Source: Agapanthus africanus (Eukaryota > Streptophyta > Magnoliopsida > Asparagales > Amaryllidaceae). From it: DNA of 64,000 bases. The notes below the pieces were generated by a model. That model ran no database searches. It had not been told where the DNA came from and saw nothing but the letters and a program-made list of their open reading frames with translations. This document shows positions 23,370-35,582 of this stretch, piece after piece. The position numbers and the translations under genes were made by a program. How positions within the stretch are numbered: position 1 is the stretch's first letter; the number at the start of each line of letters is the position of its first letter. The stretch covers positions 105,826,045 to 105,890,044 of the forward strand of contig JASDDO010000006.1 in NCBI GenBank assembly GCA_030015575.1. The letters are read 5' to 3'.

Positions 23370-25589
23370 TGTAGGGTTCCTAGGCACTCTAGTGAGGTCT
23401 CACAAGGCATCAACCATGCCAATTTCAAAAATTATAGGTGCCGAGAAACCCGACTACGGATCGTTGGCTAGATTTCTAGGCGATAAATGAACTAGTTTAC
23501 AATTAAACTAAAAGAATACAGAAATACAACCTTTGTAGATCCGTTTGTCCACCTCCATAGCTCCATGAAGAAGTCATCTCCGCTGTACAAATCCGATCTT
23601 GGACTCTCGCGTTCGCTTCATCGGAGAAATGGCGGGCTAGGTCGTCGATGTCCATGCCGAAGACGATCTACGTCGAGGCATCGCTAGATCAAGCTCCACC
23701 TTCACCAAGCCATGAAAACTTGTGAAGGAAACACACTCTAGTACTTGGCAAGAGGTAGAGGATGAAGAAATAGGAAGTGGGTTGACTTTAGAATTGGATT
23801 TCTCACTTTATTCATCAATCCACCATTGATGAAGTCAAGGTTTTCTTCTTGAGTTCAAGGAAGAAGAAGAAGAAAGATATGATAAGTTGATTCTAAAAAT
23901 GAAAAGAATAATGAATTCTTATCATCATAGAACCATGGTTTAGTGTAGAGAATTAATCATGGTTGAATGGTATGGTTAGGGTTAAGCATGAGACAAAATG
24001 GTCACTTGGTCAAAGTCTTCATGAAGCTTCATAATACATACAAAGAAAGCCACCATTTTCTCATTATGCTTTTCTTTTTCCAAAAGAATAAATAAATGAA
24101 TAAAATGAATAAGCAAATAATAAACCCTAACCATTTCATTAACCAAGGTTTAATTCTTTATACTTAACCAATTTTATATGCACCATCAAGCATGATACAA
24201 GCATGTGCACAAAATCATATCACATATATAATGCGCACATCCGAGCGAGAAAATCCATTTAAAGTGAACCGATACTAGTTAATGCAAAGTAATATATCAA
24301 ATATATAATTATACATTAAATCATTAAATCAACACTTGATTCAATGATCCGGTCATGTCGAACATAACCGACTAGTATCCTATGTATCGGCTTATCGAAT
24401 CAACCCTTGATTCGATAACTAGGTCATATCGCATACAACCAATCGATACATTCATCGCGAGAATGGGATACGGTATCACATACACGCATTATTCTCGGTC
24501 CCGCACATATCTTATATGCGCTCCTATTTCGTTTCGCTTGAGCCAGGAAACCTCTGTGTAGGACTCTAAAGACTCGTCAATACGCCGGCAGCAGGTGATG
24601 ATCATATCAAACACCCACAAGCCGCAAGCGGTCTGCTAAACGTAACGGCCACCCGGGTATTGAGCGATCAGAAGATCGACGAGCAAGCCCGCTCACACTC
24701 CAGTGAATCCAACCAGTAACACTACCGTACAGTCCGGTCTCGTCGTCTGATATGTCGCATATCTCGCCTAGGGGTAGTAAACGTCAGACCCCAATAGCTC
24801 GATAAGTCGTGTCGATATGAGGTCTATAACAATTCGAGAAACTACTGGTAACACTTACCAGTAAATGTCAGCAACCCTGGCCAGGGATTTCCTGTTATAG
24901 CCAATCGAACACAGCGCAACATCAACCCCCTATACCGGGAGAGACGAATCCCCTCCTATCGCTCATTGCCTCCATGTGACTCGGGACTGTACCCAAAAAC
25001 CACCGTTTTGCACGCCCTCTTGGACGTGGTAAGGTGGAAATCAAAGCACAGTGGGAACCACACAAGACTCTATTACGGTCTCGGGTCAACAGACTACTCT
25101 GTACCAGTGTCACCAGAGAACTGCCATCTGACGTAAGGTATAATACCATCTGGGAGTTCTCGGCGAGTCCGTCCAGTATACCCAGTCTCTACTGAGCACC
25201 CGTATATCATCTCCGATGTCAAACACCGACGGATATGGGATCATCCATCGCCCATCTGTATGGGTCGAGAAGGTACACGCTAGTCTGCTCTGGTATATCG
25301 ACGCCCCGTCTCGATACACCCACGACTAGGGACTTTGAAGGATGTACTTATGGACTACCCTGTCCCCACTAGTATGATCCGCATCATAGTCCAGGTAGTC
25401 AAGTACACATCCTAAGGGCTTTACCAACATGTAATAGAGAGACAATCTTTGTACACGTTAAGGTAAAGAGCAACCAGATAGCATACTATCATGTCGAGCA
25501 AGAAAGTCCTCCCTATATATGTCCCAGCATCCACTACAATATACATCCAATGTACAGTAATGGCCTCTAGGGCATACATATAACTAACA
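23370..25589 (-). repeat. C2 3' LTR
   Basis: Plus-strand reading starts TGTAGGGTTCCTAGG and ends CATATAACTAACA. Adjacent to the polypurine tract read as ATCTCCCAC. Palindromes of the ATCAACACTTGAT type near 24330. Confidence 0.9.
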
Positions 25590-25603
25590 ATCTCCCACTT
25601 GCA

Positions 25604-28384
25604 CTAGGGCCATCTGTAGCTGTGGTTGTAGTATCTCATACTCAACCATCCCATAAAAATCTCTCTCTGGGAACAGGCCTTCGTGAGTGGATCCGCCGTG
25701 TTGTCCTCTGAGTCTACTCTCCTAACCTCGATCACCCTGGAGATCAACCATCTCCATGATCAAGTGATACTGCCTTAGAATATGTCTGGATCACTGATGG
25801 GACCTGCGTTCCTTGGCATAAGCCACAACTCCATTGTCACACAATGGGAGGAACATAGTTCATCTTATGAACCATTATACACCCAAACAGCCTCTTTGGT
25901 AGCATCTTAAGTAGCGATGTATCCTGCCTTTATCGTCTAGCATGTCACGGTATCTAGCTTGGAACTCTTCCAACATACCGTCCCTTTACTGAGGGTAAAG
26001 ACAATGCCTGCGACTGACATTCAGTCGTCTTTATCACCCTGGAACACTTCCAGTGATTCTCCCCAGGATCGATTGATACCATCTCACTACTACTAGTGAG
26101 ATTCCTAACATCCAATTAGATCTATCTCATAGATCCAAAACCCAGGATTTAGTAGGTATCACTTTGATCCTATGTGGAGAATATTTGTGATAAGCGGAGA
26201 TTGATCAAGCGTAGCATAGGAAACTCCTTTCTTATCAAGAGTATGTCATCCACGTACTCTACGAGAATCACCACTATACTCCCTACTACCTTTTTGTTTA
26301 TATAAGGTTCATCTACCATTTTGATGAAGTCAAACTCTTTGACTACTACATCAAAACAGACGTTCCAACTCCGCGATGCCTGCTTTATTATATAAAACAT
26401 CTTGCACACGTTTCGCTGCTCCCACTGTCTACGAGGACCTCTGGCTGTGTACTTATAGACGCACTCTTCTAAAACATCATTTAGAAAAGCAGTCAAGACA
26501 CCCAACCACCAGATATCGTGGTCATGGTATGTAGCCGTGGCAAGTAGGATCTGGATGGACTTAAGCATAGCTACTTGAAAAAGGCTTCATCATTATCCAC
26601 GCCTGGTCAATGACGAAAACCTTTAACAAGTCTAGCTTTAAAAGTCTCAACTTTCCATGTATACCAAGTAACCTTCTCAAGATATACTTGCTCCTGATGG
26701 GATTTAACCCTTCAGATATAGCAACTAAAGTCCATACTTTGTTGGTGTATAAGGATTCCATCTCAGATCGCTAAGCATCCAGCCATTCTTACAGAGTCTC
26801 ACTCCTGATGGCCAGCTCGAAACCAGTTGGGTCATCATCTCATGATGCAATCCTCGCTCCCACTGTCATAGAGAAACCGAAGTATCTCTCAGGTGAGTGA
26901 GGAACCCTACTAGATCGGCGGAGAGGCTGAGGTTCGTTGGCATCTACTGAATCCTTTGGTTGTACCAAATCATCTGCTGTAGTTTGTATGGCTGGAACAT
27001 TTCCAGTTCTACATAACAGACCTTTCCTCGATCTTGTCCGGATTTTGCTTTTAGACATAGGCCGGACAACCCCAAATCTTAACTAACTTAAGATATGGGC
27101 TCTTCCCATTCCATATCACATATGAAGCGGTAGTCAACTGATTTGATTGGAACCCTATTCAATAGGTATGCAACTTCTCAAGTGCATAACCCCCTAAGGA
27201 AAAAGGTAACTCAGTATTACTCATCATAGAGCACACCATATCAAATAGGGTGTATCTGCTCCGCCCCGACATACCATCATGCTATGGTGTATACGGAGGA
27301 GTAATGCTGAGAGAGAATCTCATTCTCCTTTAGAATAGTCCAGGAATTCCATGCACAAGTATTCTCCTCCCTGATCTCATCATAGGACATAATACTTATA
27401 CCCGTATTTTGGTTCTCTACTTCTAACTTATATTCTGTGAATATCTCAAAAGATTCGGATTTGTGTTTCAACAGGAACTTAGGTCTGAATCTCGAAAGAT
27501 CATCAGAGAATGTAATGAAGTATAAAGAACCAGTCCTGGCATGTGTAGACAGGGGACCTTACATACATCAACATGTATCAATCCCAAGAGTTCATTAACT
27601 CTTTCTCTGTTTCCAATAAACAGAGCTATTGTCATCTTATCTTTGTAAAATGACTGGCGAGTTTCACAAGATGTAAATTCAAACTGATTTAAATATGCAT
27701 CTATATGTAACTCTAGCTAGTCGGGTCACATTGATCTGACCTAGTCTACAATACCTCAAGAAGAATTCGTTCATTTCTGAACTCTTCCTCTTGTGTGTGT
27801 TCCGTATACTAAGAACTGTAGTTTGATTTAGAACATCAACGCTTTTAGATAACGTGCCTGAACCGATCAACTTTTGATATAGGAAATGTTCAAAACATTA
27901 TCCAACAATACAAAATTTTATCGTTTCTTTAATAAAGAGACTGATATGATTTTGTATATCAGGTTCGGTATCTAATAGCATTTGTTCAGAATCAATGTAT
28001 TGGTAATACAGGGTGACAGTGACCGACAGACTTGGCTGCAACTCTTTCCCCATTTTCTGCCTCATGAAACTTATCACCCGTTCTCAGTTTTTCTACCCTT
28101 TTGTAGCCCTATGTAACAGATTACATATCTGGGATCCTGATCCGGTATCATATACCCAGGATGCGGAGGATACTGAGAAACAGTTCTTTGTAATGAACAC
28201 ACCCGAAGGAGATGCATCATATGCACTTTCTTCGTTTGGGCGGCACGAAAAATCTGGTATTCCCCAATTTCCTCCTCTGTCTTATAACAATTATAAGTTG
28301 GAGCGGGACCAACGTTCCCCAGCTCAGTATAACAAGCGGGTTTGGTCAATAATCCGTATTATTATCTTGATTAAGGCGTGACAT
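25604..28384 (-). pseudogene. C2 pol remnant, heavily decayed
   Basis: Recognisable copia parts in order on the minus strand: the segment before the protease (28384 down), a pre-integrase stretch (NTHKRKSSEMNEFFLR), weak integrase, RT with SRSWNVCFDVVVKEFDF and YVDDILLI, and traces of RNase H. Many breaks. The decay pattern is largely shared with C0, so it came from a common, already dead ancestor rather than arising after this insertion. Confidence 0.85.
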
Positions 28385-28597
28385 GGTCGCTACCAGGAGA
28401 GAGAGAGAAGAAAACACTCAGCGTGCGCTCTTGCAAGAATAGATTGGTTATTATTTTATCTAATCAGGATGGCTCCCACTGCTTTTTATCAAATCTTTCT
28501 TCAAACCCTAAAAGGTAAGACTAGCCGGGATTAATTACACACTACAAGTACGCCAATCTTTCAGCCAGGCCAGTGTCGGTACTTTGAGGGAGGTTCC

Positions 28598-28613
28598 CCG
28601 TGCTTTCGCACGG
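28598..28613 (-). other. GNRA-type hairpin in C2 leader
   Basis: CCGTGC-GAAA-GCACGG on the minus strand, perfect six-pair stem. Confidence 0.75.
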
Positions 28614-29181
28614 ACCTAATTAATGTAAACCTCGTTTTCCCATAGGCGTAACCCCGTTGACACCTTTCTAGACACCTATTTGATCGGCTAATTGTAATGT
28701 GTAAAACTCTCCCAGGAGTAACTCTTACTCACAGCGGGTATCGGGATCCAACTATCTCATAGAAGGTATGCAATCTCATTGCAAATTTCAACACTTGAAA
28801 TTCCCGAAATGCTTTTGCCCGTAGCGTCCTATGATCTTGACGGAGGCCAAACAACCCATAGTCCGCTAGTCAAGTTCAACCCGTACATTTCTTGATTGAA
28901 TTAAACCCACCCGTACGACCCTTGACGGAGGCCAAACAACGCCGTACGAATACCCTAATCCAATCACATCATATGCTAGCAGATAAGCACTAGTTAGCTA
29001 CCGTACACTATGCCTTGACGGAGGCCAAACAACCGCAACACGAATACTAACTAGTACATATCTGAAATGACGGAGGGCTACGTCAGGTTTTTCTGAAAAC
29101 CTATTGCGTAATGAACTTGATATCGTTGTAGGATCGAATGGTTTTGAAATGGAGTGCTTTTGAGGCCTTTTTAGTTTTGCT

Positions 29182-29365
29182 AAAGGAGTCACTCCCGGTG
29201 AAGGGATCGTCGGTCCTTTCCTCATCGAATGAGGTGCGGGATATATCATATATATCACTGTACAAAGCAAAAACACTTAAAAGCAATCAAAAGACAAACC
29301 GAGGGTGTAGCATATGCCAGTTATTGCTAAAGGAGTCACTCCTGGTGAAGGGATCTCGGTCCTTT
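29182..29365 (-). other. Repeated hairpin pair in C2 leader
   Basis: Both stems are AAAGGA/TCCTTT here (29365-29329 and 29219-29182), a third fully paired version next to the AAAGAG/CTCTTT and AAAGGG/CCCTTT of other copies. Confidence 0.75.
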
Positions 29366-29763
29366 CCTTATCGAATAAGGTGCAGGATATGTCATATATA
29401 CCGCTGTGCAAAGCAAGAACTGTAGCTACCTGTTTATTTTGAAATTCGATTCTACAACATCTTAGGTTTCTTTTATTTCATTAATCACATTAATGAAGTC
29501 CCATCATTTAAGTTACCTAAACATCACAGATAAATACGACGTACACTTATGCCATCCGCATTCGCCTCGATGTCCCCTCGTGCACCGTTAGGTTAGGTAA
29601 CTAACGGCAAAGCAGGGCAGGGCTAGCGCGGGTGTAAAACATAAGTAACATCTATATAATATATCATATATTCTATATACTGTATCTATCACAGAACATC
29701 ACATGATCACATCACAGATATCGCAGTAGAAGAAACATATGAAATATTGGATATACTAGGACG

Positions 29764-29799
29764 TCCGTGTTTTCAATACGAGCCAGTATAAAACACGGA
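29764..29799 (-). other. Covarying hairpin in C2 leader
   Basis: TCCGTGTTTT at 29764-29773 pairs fully with AAAACACGGA at 29790-29799. Confidence 0.75.
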
Positions 29800-30334
29800 T
29801 TCCACGGTCGTGATGAATAGCCAAACCCACACCCCTAGACCCCTACGAGAGCGGCAAGCAACCCTACCAATTCTAGAGTTAGGAGACCCGGACTCGACTC
29901 CTCGAGTTGGTCTCCCACTGGACTCCAGAACCCGGTTACTTGTGCCCTCCTCCTTGGGTCTATCCTAGTGCGGAAAAGTAAATAATATACAAAAGGTGAC
30001 AACTTCCGCAACCTGGAAGCGCCCCAAATAAAAGAATATTACATACAAGTTTTTACATGAATGAAAATGAAAAACACTCATCTCACATAAAAACCCCCGG
30101 CTATTCAAACACGACGATCTAATATAACATATCCAGCAACACATAACATCACATGTCATCAACATAAGTAAATATGCGCATCCCAATTGTCATTGACATA
30201 TAGCAACGAAACCGGCGATATCACATATTACACTTACGGTCACAGAAAAGAAAGTATAAAACTACAACAATTGGAATCCGCAACTTCTTTAAACATCGCA
30301 TGCCTAATCAAATGAATTACTTAGACATCACATG

Positions 30335-30725
30335 CCTAAAAATTATAAACCCCGCATTTTAGTCTCAAAATCGAAAACACTTTTCAATATCAAGTCGGGC
30401 AATTCAACAAGATTCCCGACATCCTGATCGAATGCTCGTCGCAAACTTTAGTAGGCGGCCGCACCCCCGACGCCGTCGACGAAGTGCACCAAGGCGGAAC
30501 ACCGCTACCGGGAGCACCCGAACGGATGCTTTCGGCGACGGGGTTCTCCTACAGTCAGTTGGTCGGGGCTATGGAGTGAGGCTGTCTATTAAGTTTACCC
30601 GGCGAGTATCCGCGTACGCTACATGATTACGACGGACTTTTGATCACATCAAAATTCCGTGGTAACCGATCAAGTGAGACTAAAACGCTGTGTTTATAAC
30701 ATTCATTCAGTTATCACATAACCAT
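30335..30725 (-). other. Extra GC-rich leader module (C2)
   Basis: About 390 bases absent from C1, C3 and the leader at 62427 but present in C0 (42135-42540). The core is GC-rich, unlike the rest of the leader. Antisense to the element runs a 64-codon frame (30432-30626) sharing LSIKFTRRVSAY with its C0 equivalent. It may be captured host sequence; I do not recognise it. Confidence 0.6.
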
Positions 30726-31295
30726 TGTGAATTCCAATTATTGTATCACATTCCGAATAAACAGAAAATGTTAAACTTTCCGATCGAACATTCGAACACC
30801 CAAGTTTTCCCGATACAGCTCAACACATGAAATAAGTCTAACAACATTCAGTTCGTGCCTCAGTACCAACGGTTCAGCCGTAGAAGGGTCAAGCCAACGC
30901 CTCACATGTGGCACGCCGTACTGCCCCAAACCCGAAGGTTCAAAGGGCAGTTCAATACGGTCACATAATCGAGTTAAGGTTTGTTGTCTTCTAGAGGGTC
31001 CATCGCGTTACTTGCACTACTTAGAACGTCGTTAAACTACGGAAAAATCCAACACTTGGAAATTTCCCGACAGGGGAAAAATTGGGTATTTATATCCGGT
31101 CGAACTTTTTAACATATTCTAAAAAATTATCAGGAAAACCACATAGACAAAATTTGATAATCCGATCGAATATACGAATCCCCAAAACAACCCCAGAAAA
31201 TTCAACTCTTGAAACAGTATTAAAAATGCCCAAAAAATACAAACAACAGAGATATGAATTACTATGCAAAGAACCGTCGCTAATGCCATCAATGT

Positions 31296-31341
31296 GCCGC
31301 GGAACCGCCGCTAAAGGGGGGTCAACGCCGCGGTTCCGCGG
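31296..31341. repeat. GC-rich paired palindrome (C2 leader)
   Basis: CCGCGGAACCG and CGGTTCCGCGG are reverse complements some 20 bases apart. Confidence 0.75.
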
Positions 31342-31527
31342 TCAACTAGAGGAATTAGAGGCTCTTTTTTCATGGTAATCCATACAATACCCTGCTGAAT
31401 TTTTTAAGCATTTTTAATATCGAAAAACTCCAGATTTTAGAAAAAGTCCAAAGAGCATGTTTGGTTAAGGGTTTCGGGTTCGTTCGGGTTTCAAACTTCG
31501 TCTGGACTTCGCCTAAGGCTCTAGCTA

Positions 31528-31540
31528 GGCTCTGATACCA
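31528..31540 (-). other. C2 primer binding site
   Basis: GGCTCTGATACCA, the exact reverse complement of TGGTATCAGAGCC, one base from the LTR. Confidence 0.88.
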
Positions 31541-31541
31541 C

Positions 31542-33759
31542 TGTAGGGTTCCTAGGCACTCTAGTGAGGTCTCACAAGGCATCAACCATGCCAATTTCAA
31601 AAATTACAGGTGCCGAGAAACCCGACTACGGATCGTTGGCTAGATTTCTAGGCGATAAATGAACTAGTTTACAATTAAACTAAAAGAATACGGAATACAA
31701 CCTTTGTAGATCCGTTTGTCCACCTCCATAGCTCCATGAAGAAGTCATCTCCGCTGTACAAATCCGATCTTGGACTCTCGCGTTCGCTTCATCGGAGAAA
31801 TGGCGGGCTATGTCGTCGATGTCCATGCCGAAGATGATCTACGTCGAGGCATCGCTAGATCAAGCTCCACCTTCACCAAGCCTTGAAAACTTATGAAGGA
31901 AAAACACTCTACTACTTGGCAAGAGGTAGAGGATGAAAAAATAGGAAGTGGGTAGACTTTAGAATTGGATTTCTCACTTTATTCATCAATCCACCATTGA
32001 TGAAGTCAAGGTTTTCTTCTTGAGTTCAAGGAAGAAGAAGAAGAAAGATATGATAAGTTGATTCTAAAAATGAAAAGAATAATGAATTCTTATCATCATA
32101 GAACCATGGTTTAGTGTAGAGAATTAATCATGGTTGAATGGTATGGTTAGGGTTAAGCATGAGACAAAATGGTCACTTTGTCAATGTCTTCATGAAGCTT
32201 CATAATACATACAAAGAAAGCCACCATTTTCTCATTATGCTTTTCTTTTTCCAAAAGAATAAATAAATGAATAAAATGAATAAGCAAATAATAAACCCTA
32301 ACCATTTCATTAACCAAGGTTTAATTCTTTATACTTAACCAATTTTATATGCACCATCAAACATGATACAAGCATGTGCACAAAATCATATCACATATAT
32401 AATGCGCACATCCGAGCGAGAAAATCCATTTAAAGTGAACCGATACTAGTTAATGCAAAGTAATATATCAAATATATAATTATACATTAAATCATTAAAT
32501 CAACACTTGATTCAATGATCCGGTCATGTCGAACATAACCAACTAGTATCCTATGTATCGGCTTATCGAATCAACCCTTGATTCGATAACTAGGTCATAT
32601 CGCATACAACCAATCGATACATTCATCGCGAGAATGGAATACGGTATCACATACACGCATTATTCTCGGTCCCGCACATATCTCATATGCGCTCCTATTT
32701 CGTTTCGCTTGAGCCAGGAAACCTCCGTGTAGGACTCTAAAGACTCGTCAATACGCCGGCAGCAGGTGATGTTCATATCAAACACCCACAAGCCACAAGC
32801 GGTCTGCTAAACGTAACGGCCACCCGGGTATTGAGCGATCAGAAGATCGACGAGCAAGCCCGCTCACACTCCAGTGAATCCAACCAGTAACACTACCGTA
32901 CAGTCCGGTCTCGTCGTCTGATATGTTGCATATCTCGCCTAGGGGTGGTAAACGTCAGACCCCAATAGCTCGATAAGTCGTGTCGATATGAGGTCTATAA
33001 CAATTCGAGAAACTACTGGTAACACTTACCAGTAAATCTCAGCAACCCTGGCCAGGGATTTCCTGTTATAGCCAATCGAACACAGTGCAACATCAACCCC
33101 CTATACCGGGAGAGACGAACCCCTCCTATCGCTCATTGCCTCCATGTGACTCGGGACTGTACTCAAAAACCACCGTTTTGCACGCCCTCTTGGACGTGGT
33201 AAGGTGGAAATCAAAGCACAGTGGGAACCACACAAGACTCTATGACGTTCTCGGGTCAACAGACTACTCTGTACCAGTGTCACCAGAGAACTGCCATCTG
33301 ACGTAAGGTATAATACCATCTGGGAGTTCTCGGCGAGTCCGTCCAGTGTACCCAGTCTCTACTGAGCACCCGTATATCATCTCCGATGTGAAACACCGAT
33401 GGATATGGGATCATCCATCGCCCATCTGTATGGGTCGAGAAGGTACACGCTAGTCTACTCTGGTATATCGATGCCCCGTCTTGATACACCCACGACTAGG
33501 GACTTTGAAGGATGTACTTATGGACTACCCTGTCCCCACTAGTATGATCCGCATCATAGTCCAGGTAGTCAAGTACACATCCTAAGGGCTTTACCAACAT
33601 GTAATAGAGAGACAATCTGTGTACACGTTAAGGTAAAGAGCAACCAGATAGCATACTATCATGTCGAGCAAGAAAGTCCTCCCTATATATGTCCCAGCAT
33701 CCACTACAATATACATCCAATGTACAGTAATGGCCTCTAGGGCATACATATAACTAACA
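31542..33759 (-). repeat. C2 5' LTR
   Basis: Starts TGTAGGGTTCC (plus-strand reading) and ends CATATAACTAACA; 2218 bases against 2220 for its partner. Confidence 0.9.
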
Positions 33760-33955
33760 GATTATCTGTTCGAAAAGTTTAATACTGTCTATTTTTCTGG
33801 AATGTGATACAATATGTGGAATTCATAGAGTTAGGCATGAAATGCGAAGTATGTGATATTTCGGATTTATGATGTCTAAAGTGATTGTGGATTCCAAATA
33901 TTGTAGTTTTACACTTTCTTTTCTGTGACCGTAAGTGTAGTATGTAGTTGTATTG

Positions 33956-33989
33956 CCGGTTTTCGTTGCTATACATCAACGAAAATCGG
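33956..33989 (+). other. CGTTG/CAACG hairpin in C3 leader
   Basis: CCGGTTTTCGTTG and CAACGAAAATCGG flank CTATACAT, with one G-T pair. The loop is kept in all copies (C1 16699-16732, C2 30183-30214, C0 42661-42694, and 63346-63378) while the stem varies, often through G-T pairs. Confidence 0.7.
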
Positions 33990-34377
33990 TGTATGCATAC
34001 TTACTTACGTTGATGATATGTGATATTATGTGTTGCTGAGATATGATGTGCAGGATTGTCGCGATTGAATAGCCGGGGGTTTTATGTGAGATGAGAGTTT
34101 TATATTTTCATTCATGTAAATTCAATTGTAATGTAATATTCTTTTATTTAGGGCACTTCCAGGTTGAGGTTGATGCCACCAGTGTTGTATATTATTTACT
34201 TTTCCGCATTAGGATGGACCCAAGGAGGGGAGCACAGGTGACCGGGTTCTGGGGTTCAGTGGGAGGCCATCTCGAGGAGTCGAGACCGGGTCTCCTAAAC
34301 TGCAAAATTGGTAGGGTCGCTTGCCGCTCTCGTAGGGGTCCAGGGTGTGGGCTTGGCTATTCATTGCGACTGTGGAA

Positions 34378-34415
34378 TCCGTATTTTCTATTGTTGGCTA
34401 AATACTAAATACGGA
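34378..34415 (+). other. Covarying hairpin in C3 leader
   Basis: TCCGTATTT pairs with AAATACGGA (34407-34415). See copies at 43076 and 63762 for the GTG forms. Confidence 0.75.
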
Positions 34416-34813
34416 CGTCCTAGTATATCCCACATTATATCTATGTTTCTGCTGCGATATATGTGATGTGATCATTTGATATGTTCTGATGGATACAGTA
34501 TATAGTATATATGATATATTATATAGACATTACTTATGTTTTACACCCGCACTAGCCCTGCCCTGCTCTGTCGTTAGTTATCTAACCTAACGGTGCACGA
34601 GGGGACATCGAGGCGAATGCGGATGGCATAAGTGTACGTCGTATTTATCTGTGATGCTTAGGAAGCATAAGCTGATGGGATTTTATTAATGAGATTAATA
34701 AAAAGAAAAGAAACCTAAAGATGTTGTAGAATCAAAACTTTATAAAAAGGGTAGCTACAGTTATGCTTTGCATAGTGATATATATGATATATCCTGCACC
34801 TTATTCGATGGGG

Positions 34814-34995
34814 AAAGAGCCGAGATCCCTTCACCGGGAGTGACCTCTTTAGCGAAACTGGCAGATGCTACAAAACTCGGTTTGTCTTTTGATTGCTTTA
34901 AAAGTTTTGCTTTACACAGCGGTATATATCATATATCCTGCACCTTATTCGATGAGGAAAGGGCCGACGATCCCTTCACCGAGAGTGACCCCTTT
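34814..34995 (+). other. Repeated hairpin pair in C3 leader
   Basis: A unit of about 97 bases occurs at 34764-34859 and 34908-35004. Stem one AAAGAG/CTCTTT (34814-34819 with 34845-34850); stem two AAAGGG/CCCTTT (34958-34963 with 34990-34995). Confidence 0.78.
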
Positions 34996-35566
34996 AGCGA
35001 AACTAAAAAAAGCCTCAAAAACACTCATTTTCAAAAACACTTGATTCAACGACGATATCAAGTTCATTACGCTCAGGGTTTTCTGAAAAACCTGCGTAGC
35101 CCTCCGTCATTTCAGATAAGTACTACTTAGAATTCGTGCTATGGTAGTTTGGCATTCGTCAAGGCGTAGTGTACGGTAGCTAACTAGTATTTATCTGCTT
35201 ATGCATATGATGCAGATTGGATTAGGGTATTCGTACGGCGTTGTTTTGCATTCGTCAAGGGTCGTGCGGGTGGGTTTAATTCAATCAAGAAATGTACGGG
35301 TTGAACTTGACAAGTGGGCTATGGGTTGTTTGGCATTCGTCAAGGTCATAGAACATTAGGGGTAAAATATTATTGGGAATTTCAAGTGTTGAAATTTGCA
35401 ATGAGATTGCATACCTTTTATGAGATAGTTGGATCCCGATACCAACTGCGAGTAAGAGTTACTCCTGGGAGAGTTTTACATAGGACAATTAGTCGATCAA
35501 ATAGTTGTCTAGAAAAGTGTTAATGGGGTTACGCCTATGGGAAAACGAGGTTTACTTTAATTAGGT

Positions 35567-35582
35567 CTGTGCGAAAGCACGG
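35567..35582 (+). other. GNRA-type hairpin in C3 leader
   Basis: CTGTGC-GAAA-GCACGG; one T-G pair replaces the C-G pair of C2. Confidence 0.75.

Larger units (their letters stand above)
28385..31527 (-). other. C2 leader
   Basis: About 3.1 kb with the same order of hairpins as C1 and C3, plus an extra GC-rich module (30335-30725) shared only with C0. No gag-like frame. The polypyrimidine tract with CAG-like end before the start is present (28389-28412, minus strand). Confidence 0.75.
23370..33759 (-). mobile_element. C2: full-length minus-strand copia element
   Basis: 10,390 bases, flanked by GATTA (23365-23369 and 33760-33764), inserted in the leader of C3. 3' LTR 23370-25589, 5' LTR 31542-33759; I counted about 38 differences over 2.2 kb, about 98.3% identity. 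At 1.3e-8 substitutions per site per year that is roughly 0.65 million years. Structure is complete (LTR, primer site, leader, pol region, polypurine tract, LTR), but pol is badly decayed, with many breaks, and gag is absent. Confidence 0.9.

Noticed and set aside
34091-34408. A 105-codon frame in the C3 leader with a near-identical match in C1 (16279-16596)
   Set aside because: C1 and C3 are close copies, so similarity is expected. In C2, C0 and the right-edge leader the DNA is conserved but the frame is not.
35147-35345. Regularly spaced short repeats resembling a CRISPR array
   Set aside because: Only three units, inside a plant retroelement leader, with conserved spacers between copies.
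35314-35523. A 69-codon leader frame with a conserved stretch (FYEIVGSRY, VTPGRVLH) in C1, C3 and C0
   Set aside because: It is not kept in C2, and it lies next to the structured block, so RNA constraint explains the similarity equally well. Not called as a gene.
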